DNA from: Lachnospiraceae bacterium
GTDB lineage: Bacteria; Bacillota; Clostridia; Lachnospirales; Lachnospiraceae
Assembly (NCBI GenBank): GCA_031285465.1
Contig: JAITWD010000281.1
Location: 1 to 10,132, forward strand
Length of the DNA stretch: 10,132 nt
Direction: 5' to 3'
Below are positions 6,197 through 10,132 of this stretch, in pieces (the stretch's first letter is position 1; every line of letters begins with the position of its first letter). Below the pieces are notes generated by a model. That model did not search any database, was not told the origin of the DNA, and saw only the letters and a list, made by a program, of their open reading frames with translations. The position numbers and the translations under genes are program-made.

Positions 6197-6225
6197 TTGA
6201 ACTAAACCGCAAATTCTGGTATACT
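6197..6225 (+). promoter_or_regulatory. sigma-A promoter (extended -10) for the PBP gene
   Basis: TTGAAC (6197-6202), a 17-base spacer ending in TGG, then TATACT (6220-6225): a good -10 box with the TGn extension. Transcription would begin near 6232 and leave a 72-nt leader. Because it lies downstream of the earliest in-frame start at 6169, it supports the ATG at 6304 as the true PBP start. Confidence 0.7.
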
Positions 6226-6303
6226 TTAAAAAAATTATCGAATTGTTTCCCAGCCACCCGCAAGGGTCAAATCCGCTTACACAGATCAGGAGAATATTCA
6301 ATT

Positions 6304-9039
6304 ATGAACTATGGTAAAAAAGGCGTTCGTGCTCAACAAAAGTCCTTGAATTCAACCACCAGCAAATGGGGTAAAAAGGCGATGCTGACATTTCTAAATC
6401 TGACATTGATCGGCTTTATTTCGGTCGGGATCATTGGTGCCTGCGCCGGTTTTGGTGTCTTTAACGGCATCATTGATACCGCGCCGGTGATCAGTGACGC
6501 TACAATGGTGGTTCCCACCGGTTTTGCTTCCTTTGTCTACGACAATGAGGGCAACCGGATCGACCAACTGGTCACCACCAACTCCAACCGGATCCCGGTC
6601 AGCAAGGAAATGATCCCCCAGGATCTCTTAGATGCCTTTGTTGCCGTGGAGGATGCGCGTTTTTACGACCACAACGGCATTGATATTAAGGGAATTATCC
6701 GTGCCGCTTATGTCGGTGTCCGCGATGGTGATTTTTCCGAAGGTGCCAGTACGATCACCCAGCAGTTGCTTAAAAATAGTGTCTTTACCGATTGGACGAG
6801 CGAAAGTACCTTTATGGAAAGCGCCAAGCGTAAGATACAGGAACAGTATCTCGCCCTGGAGCTGGAAAAGGTCATGGATAAGGACGATATCCTGGTTAAT
6901 TATATGAATACCATCAATTTAGGTCAGAATACTCTGGGGGTACAGGCGGCCTCACAGCGTTACTTTAATAAATCGGTCAGCGCCCTTAATCTTTCGGAAT
7001 GTGCCGTAATTGCGGCGATCACCCAGAACCCTTCCTGGCACAATCCCATCACTCATCCTGATGGTAATGCCGTGCGACGGAATAAAGTGTTAAATGATAT
7101 GTTAGATCAAGGCTTTATCGACCAGGCGGAGTTTGACATCGCTATGGCGGATGATGTTTACTCGCGCATTCAGATCGTCGATAGCGAAGTACCCGATGAT
7201 ACCACCAATTCTTATTTTGTCGATGCACTGATCGATGAAATCCTTAAAGATCTCATCGCGATGGGTCTTAGCGAATCGGAAGCTTATACCCGCCTCTACA
7301 GTGGCGGTCTGCGGATTTTCACCACCCAGGATCCTGAGATCCAGCGTATCTGTGACGATGTGTTTACCAATGAAGAGAATTATCCCGCCGACGTCCGCTG
7401 GCTTTTAGAATACAAACTGTCGGTTGAAAAAGCAAATGGCGACCAGGAACACCACAGTCAGGAAATGTTTATCGAGTATTTCAAACAGTTTGACAATGAT
7501 TTTAATGCGATTTTCTCCTCGCAGGAGGATGCCTATGTTGCCATCATGGAATATAAAGCGGCGGTTATGACCGATAGCGATACCGAACTGGGGGAAACCA
7601 TCTCCATGACCCCTCAACCGCAGGTATCCATCACGGTCGCCGATCATACGACCGGCCATGTCGTGGCTATGGTCGGTGCCCGCGGTCCCAAGACCGCCAG
7701 TCGGACCCTTAACCGCGCCTATAGTGCGGAGCGTCAACCAGGCTCCACCTTTAAGGTACTGGCTGTATACGCTCCGGCACTGGACAGTGCCGGTCTGACC
7801 CTCGCCGATGTTCAGTTAGATGCACCGTTTAACTATGATAACGGTCGGCCGGTCAGCAACTGGTACTCGACCGGTTACCGCGGCTTGAACTCGCTACGCG
7901 TGGGCATCCAAGATTCCCTTAATATTGTTGCCGTCAAAACCCTAACCCAGATCACCCCTCAACTCGGCTACGATTATTTACTAAACTTTGGCTTTACCAC
8001 CTTGGTTGAACGCCGCGAAGTCGGCAATCAGGTCCTTTCCGACATCGTACAGTCCACCGCCCTTGGCGGCATCACCGACGGTGTCACCAATATGGAGCTT
8101 AATGCCGCATATGGCTCTATCGCCAATCAGGGCACCTATATTAAGCCCAAATTATATACCAAGATTCTCGATAAAGATGGCAATGTCATCATTGACAACA
8201 CCGAACCCAATGGCCATCAGGTGATCAAGGAAAGTACCGCTTTCCTCCTGACCAGTGCCATGGTGGATGTTGTCACCAGCGGTACAGGTGGCTCGGTCAA
8301 TTTCCCTGGGATGCCCATCGCCGGCAAAACCGGAACCACCTCCGATAATGTTGACGTATGGTTTGCCGGTTATACCCCTTACTATACTGCCACCACCTGG
8401 ACCGGATATGATAACAATGCCCATCTGCGCAGTGAAGAGCAATCCTTATCCCGCAAGCTATGGCGTGCGGTTATGGTTCAGATACATGAAGAATTGCCCA
8501 GCGAGTCCTTCCCTGTTCCCGAAGGCATCGTCACCCACACGATCTGTTCCCGATCGGGCAAACTGCCGATCACAGGCATCTGCGATGCTAAGGGCACCTT
8601 ACGCACCGAATATTTTGCTGAGGGAACGGTTCCCACCGAGATTTGCAACGCCCATATCCGCGGCAATGTTTGTCAGTATTGGCTAAAGCCAGCCAGTGCT
8701 GCCTGCCCCTTTGTCATCTTTGATATTGTCGACATAAACCCGCCGGAACACCCCTCTTTGCTGAGTGGTTCCGGTTCCGTCGCCGATGCTACCACCAACG
8801 TTGGCGAAGGTGCCTCCACCATCGATGTGATCAATCCGGATGGAACGGTAACCTCCACGGTGGTACCACAGACCAACCTCGAGTTTTGTCAACATACTCC
8901 GGAATTTATGCTAACACCTGAAGCCGCTGGTATCGTTGAACAACAACGGGCAGAAATGGCGGCTTTAGCCGCTCAAAACGCAGCCGCGGCGGCGGCTGCC
9001 AATAACCCCGCGACACCGGACACCACCGTAACCCCATAA
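6304..9039 (+). CDS. class A penicillin-binding protein (PBP1A-type, GT51 + transpeptidase)
   Basis: Bifunctional peptidoglycan synthase of 911 residues, anchored in the membrane with its catalytic domains outside. One TM helix lies at about 28-52. The glycosyltransferase (GT51) domain carries EDARFYDHNG (116-125, catalytic Glu), GASTITQQLLKN (147-158), RKIQEQ (176-181) and ILVNYMNTINLG (196-207). A linker of roughly 100 residues (about 340-440) separates it from the penicillin-binding domain, whose active-site motifs are S481-T-F-K484, S538-L-N540 and K675-T-G-T-T. After it comes a Cys-containing tail (C748, C760, C781, C790, C801, C862) that ends in a low-complexity Ala/Thr/Pro stretch. The chosen ATG has AGGAG 11 bases upstream; an extension to 6169 would start ahead of the promoter. 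No clear terminator follows the TAA, only a T-rich run at about 9114-9126. It is longer than many PBP1A proteins because of the tail. Confidence 0.96.
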   Translation: MNYGKKGVRAQQKSLNSTTSKWGKKAMLTFLNLTLIGFISVGIIGACAGFGVFNGIIDTAPVISDATMVVPTGFASFVYDNEGNRIDQLVTTNSNRIPVSKEMIPQDLLDAFVAVEDARFYDHNGIDIKGIIRAAYVGVRDGDFSEGASTITQQLLKNSVFTDWTSESTFMESAKRKIQEQYLALELEKVMDKDDILVNYMNTINLGQNTLGVQAASQRYFNKSVSALNLSECAVIAAITQNPSWHNPITHPDGNAVRRNKVLNDMLDQGFIDQAEFDIAMADDVYSRIQIVDSEVPDDTTNSYFVDALIDEILKDLIAMGLSESEAYTRLYSGGLRIFTTQDPEIQRICDDVFTNEENYPADVRWLLEYKLSVEKANGDQEHHSQEMFIEYFKQFDNDFNAIFSSQEDAYVAIMEYKAAVMTDSDTELGETISMTPQPQVSITVADHTTGHVVAMVGARGPKTASRTLNRAYSAERQPGSTFKVLAVYAPALDSAGLTLADVQLDAPFNYDNGRPVSNWYSTGYRGLNSLRVGIQDSLNIVAVKTLTQITPQLGYDYLLNFGFTTLVERREVGNQVLSDIVQSTALGGITDGVTNMELNAAYGSIANQGTYIKPKLYTKILDKDGNVIIDNTEPNGHQVIKESTAFLLTSAMVDVVTSGTGGSVNFPGMPIAGKTGTTSDNVDVWFAGYTPYYTATTWTGYDNNAHLRSEEQSLSRKLWRAVMVQIHEELPSESFPVPEGIVTHTICSRSGKLPITGICDAKGTLRTEYFAEGTVPTEICNAHIRGNVCQYWLKPASAACPFVIFDIVDINPPEHPSLLSGSGSVADATTNVGEGASTIDVINPDGTVTSTVVPQTNLEFCQHTPEFMLTPEAAGIVEQQRAEMAALAAQNAAAAAAANNPATPDTTVTP

Positions 9040-9156
9040 AACCGGCGCTGAATGCTCTTTTCTTAATCAAGCGATTTTTCACCGGACCGATCATCTGATA
9101 TTTATTCAAATAAGTTTTTTGTTTTACCATTTATTACCTTTTATTATTCTTATCCC

Positions 9157-9184
9157 TTGACAAATTGTAGCATTATTGTATAAT
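9157..9184 (+). promoter_or_regulatory. consensus sigma-A promoter upstream of the LytTR regulator
   Basis: TTGACA (9157-9162) and TATAAT (9179-9184), both perfect, with a 16-base spacer. Transcription would begin near 9191 and give a leader of about 190 nt before the regulator's ATG. Such a strong core promoter suggests high basal expression unless it is held in check. Upstream, 9040-9156 shows only T-rich DNA with no strong hairpin. Confidence 0.85.
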
Positions 9185-9208
9185 AAAGTTAATAAAACGT
9201 GGCATTAT
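9167..9208. repeat. direct repeat GTRGCATTAT overlapping the regulator promoter
   Basis: gtagcattat (9167-9176) and gtggcattat (9199-9208) match at 9 of 10 positions, and both are followed four bases later by taata. They are 32 bases apart, about three helical turns, so they face the same side of the DNA. The first copy lies in the promoter spacer and the second just after the predicted transcription start, a layout suited to repression. LytTR proteins bind pairs of short direct repeats, so autoregulation is possible, but the motif was not matched to a known LytTR site. Confidence 0.45.
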
Positions 9209-9252
9209 ATAGTAATATTTTGGTGTTTTTATTACATCAAGGGGGGTTTTAC

Positions 9253-9306
9253 ATGGCAGTCATCAAACAATGCGGCCCGGATTCTTCTTGGCCGCTATTT
9301 TACTAA
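9253..9306 (+). CDS. possible 17-codon leader peptide ahead of the LytTR regulator
   Basis: ATG at 9253 preceded by AAGGGGGG at a 6-base spacing, ending in TAA at 9304-9306. The predicted peptide is MAVIKQCGPDSSWPLFY. It sits in the leader between the consensus promoter and the regulator gene, 72 bases before its ATG. A GC-rich hairpin (9272-9295) lies within its codons. It could be an attenuator-type leader peptide or a tiny signal-like peptide. It is too short and lacks the amphipathic N-terminus expected of an AgrD precursor. It may also be non-coding. Confidence 0.35.
   Translation: MAVIKQCGPDSSWPLFY
9272..9295 (+). promoter_or_regulatory. GC-rich hairpin in the regulator leader (possible attenuator)
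   Basis: gcggcc (9272-9277) pairs perfectly with ggccgc (9290-9295) around a 12-nt loop, then tatttta follows. It is an isolated GC-rich stem in an AT-rich leader. The following T-content is modest, so it would be a weak terminator at best. A ribosome translating the 17-codon ORF would cover it. Confidence 0.4.
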
Positions 9307-9378
9307 TCAATTATTATCTCGCATAAAAATTTCTACCGGATATTAGATCTTAATGTCAAAACGAAAGGAACGGAACAA

Positions 9379-10104
9379 ATGATAACAATTGCCATATGTG
9401 ACAATGCAGAAATGATGGCCAGTCAAATTGAAAATCTTATCTATGAAATATGTAATCATGAAAAGATTGCTGTTGATATCGACATTTTTCCGAGTCTTGA
9501 ATCAATGGCAAAAGAGGTTTCGACCAGCTTCCGCTACGATATTGTGTTTCTTGACCTTCATATAATGAATGAGGATCATATGCTTTTGGTTGAGAATATC
9601 CGTCGTGCCGATGAACATCTCCTGATCGTCTTTATGTCCAATAACCAGTATTATAGTCCGGAGTTGATGCGACTTGATGCACTGACCATTAAAAAGCCCA
9701 TTGAACCGATCAATTTTACCAATGTCTTTTTGCAATTATATCAGAAAATCCGCATCAAGAGTCATTATTTTATCTTTCAATACAAAAATATTTATTATAA
9801 AATTCCTTACAAAGAAATCCTTTATTTCGAAAGTCGCGAACGCAAGATCCATGTTATTACCCAATATGGAACAACCGAGATTTTTAATGGTAAGTTATCT
9901 GCCGTCGAGTTTCGTGTTGCCCGGGGAAGTACCCCTTTTGTACGGATCCACCAGTCTTTTTTGGTCAATTATCATCTGATCATGGCCAAGGCCACCGATA
10001 ACGTCACCCTGATCAATGGTCTTCGGCTACCCATCAGTGAGGATCGAAAGAAGTCCTTTGGCCAAGAATACCGCAAATTACTGCATCACGAGATGCCGAT
10101 TTAG
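9379..10104 (+). CDS. LytTR-family response regulator (AgrA/LytR type)
   Basis: DNA-binding response regulator of 241 residues. The receiver domain (about 1-122) has the phospho-acceptor Asp59 in YDIVFLDLH, the switch Ser87 in IVFMSNN and Lys106 in IKKP. The LytTR domain (about 131-236) shows the family pattern: EILYFESRERKIHVIT, then FVRIHQSFLVNYHLI and LRLPISEDRKKSF. Such proteins are phosphorylated by a sensor kinase, often in quorum-sensing or cell-envelope systems, and bind direct repeats in DNA. At the acidic pocket the usual second acid is Asn (I-C-D8-N9), so Mg2+ binding may be weakened. AAAGGAA lies 8 bases before the ATG. No kinase gene lies upstream; one could lie beyond the window. 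Target genes cannot be told, though the promoter repeat at 9167-9208 makes autoregulation possible. Confidence 0.93.
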   Translation: MITIAICDNAEMMASQIENLIYEICNHEKIAVDIDIFPSLESMAKEVSTSFRYDIVFLDLHIMNEDHMLLVENIRRADEHLLIVFMSNNQYYSPELMRLDALTIKKPIEPINFTNVFLQLYQKIRIKSHYFIFQYKNIYYKIPYKEILYFESRERKIHVITQYGTTEIFNGKLSAVEFRVARGSTPFVRIHQSFLVNYHLIMAKATDNVTLINGLRLPISEDRKKSFGQEYRKLLHHEMPI

Positions 10105-10111
10105 TAATGTC

Positions 10112-10132
10112 TGTGCACACAAAAAGCGCCCT
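10112..10132. other. possible left half of a terminator cut by the window edge
   Basis: After the regulator's stop codon come a small palindrome tgtgcaca (10112-10119) and then aaaaagcgccct, which looks like the A-run and left arm of a bidirectional terminator such as the one at 112-172. The other half lies outside the window, so this cannot be confirmed. Confidence 0.3.

Noticed and set aside
6169..6303. N-terminal extension of the PBP from 6169
   Set aside because: No SD at that start and the promoter -10 box (6220-6225) lies downstream of it.
9253..9326. AgrD-type autoinducing peptide gene
   Set aside because: Only 17-18 codons in each frame, no amphipathic leader and no charged C-terminal tail after the Cys segment; no agrB-like gene in the window.

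Overview
This window looks like the chromosome of a Bacillota bacterium, most likely from Clostridia. It has moderate GC, strong Shine-Dalgarno (SD) sites, sigma-A promoters with near-consensus boxes, a CZB-type chemotaxis protein, an MgtE magnesium transporter, a YigZ/YvyE-family protein, a clostridial-style class A penicillin-binding protein and a LytTR response regulator. No rRNA, tRNA, CRISPR array, prophage or transposase was seen.

Layout. (1) Bases 1-45 may be the 3' end of a plus-strand gene, followed by a strong bidirectional terminator. (2) 211-1995 (minus) is a two-TM methyl-accepting chemotaxis protein (MCP). (3) 1996-2794 is an 800-base divergent intergenic region. It holds the MCP promoter with a roughly 270-nt leader full of palindromes, and a near-perfect promoter for the next gene flanked by a 14-bp direct repeat. 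(4) 2795-3667 (plus) is a short soluble MCP-hairpin/CZB zinc-binding protein. (5) A bidirectional terminator separates it from mgtE (3776-5125, minus). The mgtE leader carries a small overlapping upstream ORF. (6) 5368-6045 (minus) is a YigZ/IMPACT-family protein. (7) Divergent from it, 6304-9039 (plus) is a class A PBP with its own promoter. (8) 9040-9378 holds a consensus promoter, a direct repeat and a 17-codon leader ORF ahead of a LytTR response regulator (9379-10104, plus).

The genes appear to be separate transcription units rather than one operon: neighbours are mostly convergent or divergent, and most have a visible promoter. The two chemotaxis-type genes are linked by a shared upstream region and by a family of palindromes. 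One copy lies at the 3' end of each gene, just before its terminator, and further copies lie in the MCP leader.

The most interesting signals are: (a) the mgtE leader ORF, which contains an I-P-L-P-R-R stretch resembling the enterobacterial MgtL leader peptide while no M-box is visible; (b) the palindrome family around the chemotaxis genes; (c) the leader ORF, hairpin and promoter-overlapping direct repeat ahead of the LytTR regulator; (d) the 84-bp-spaced direct repeat bracketing the CZB promoter. All functional readings of these are inference.
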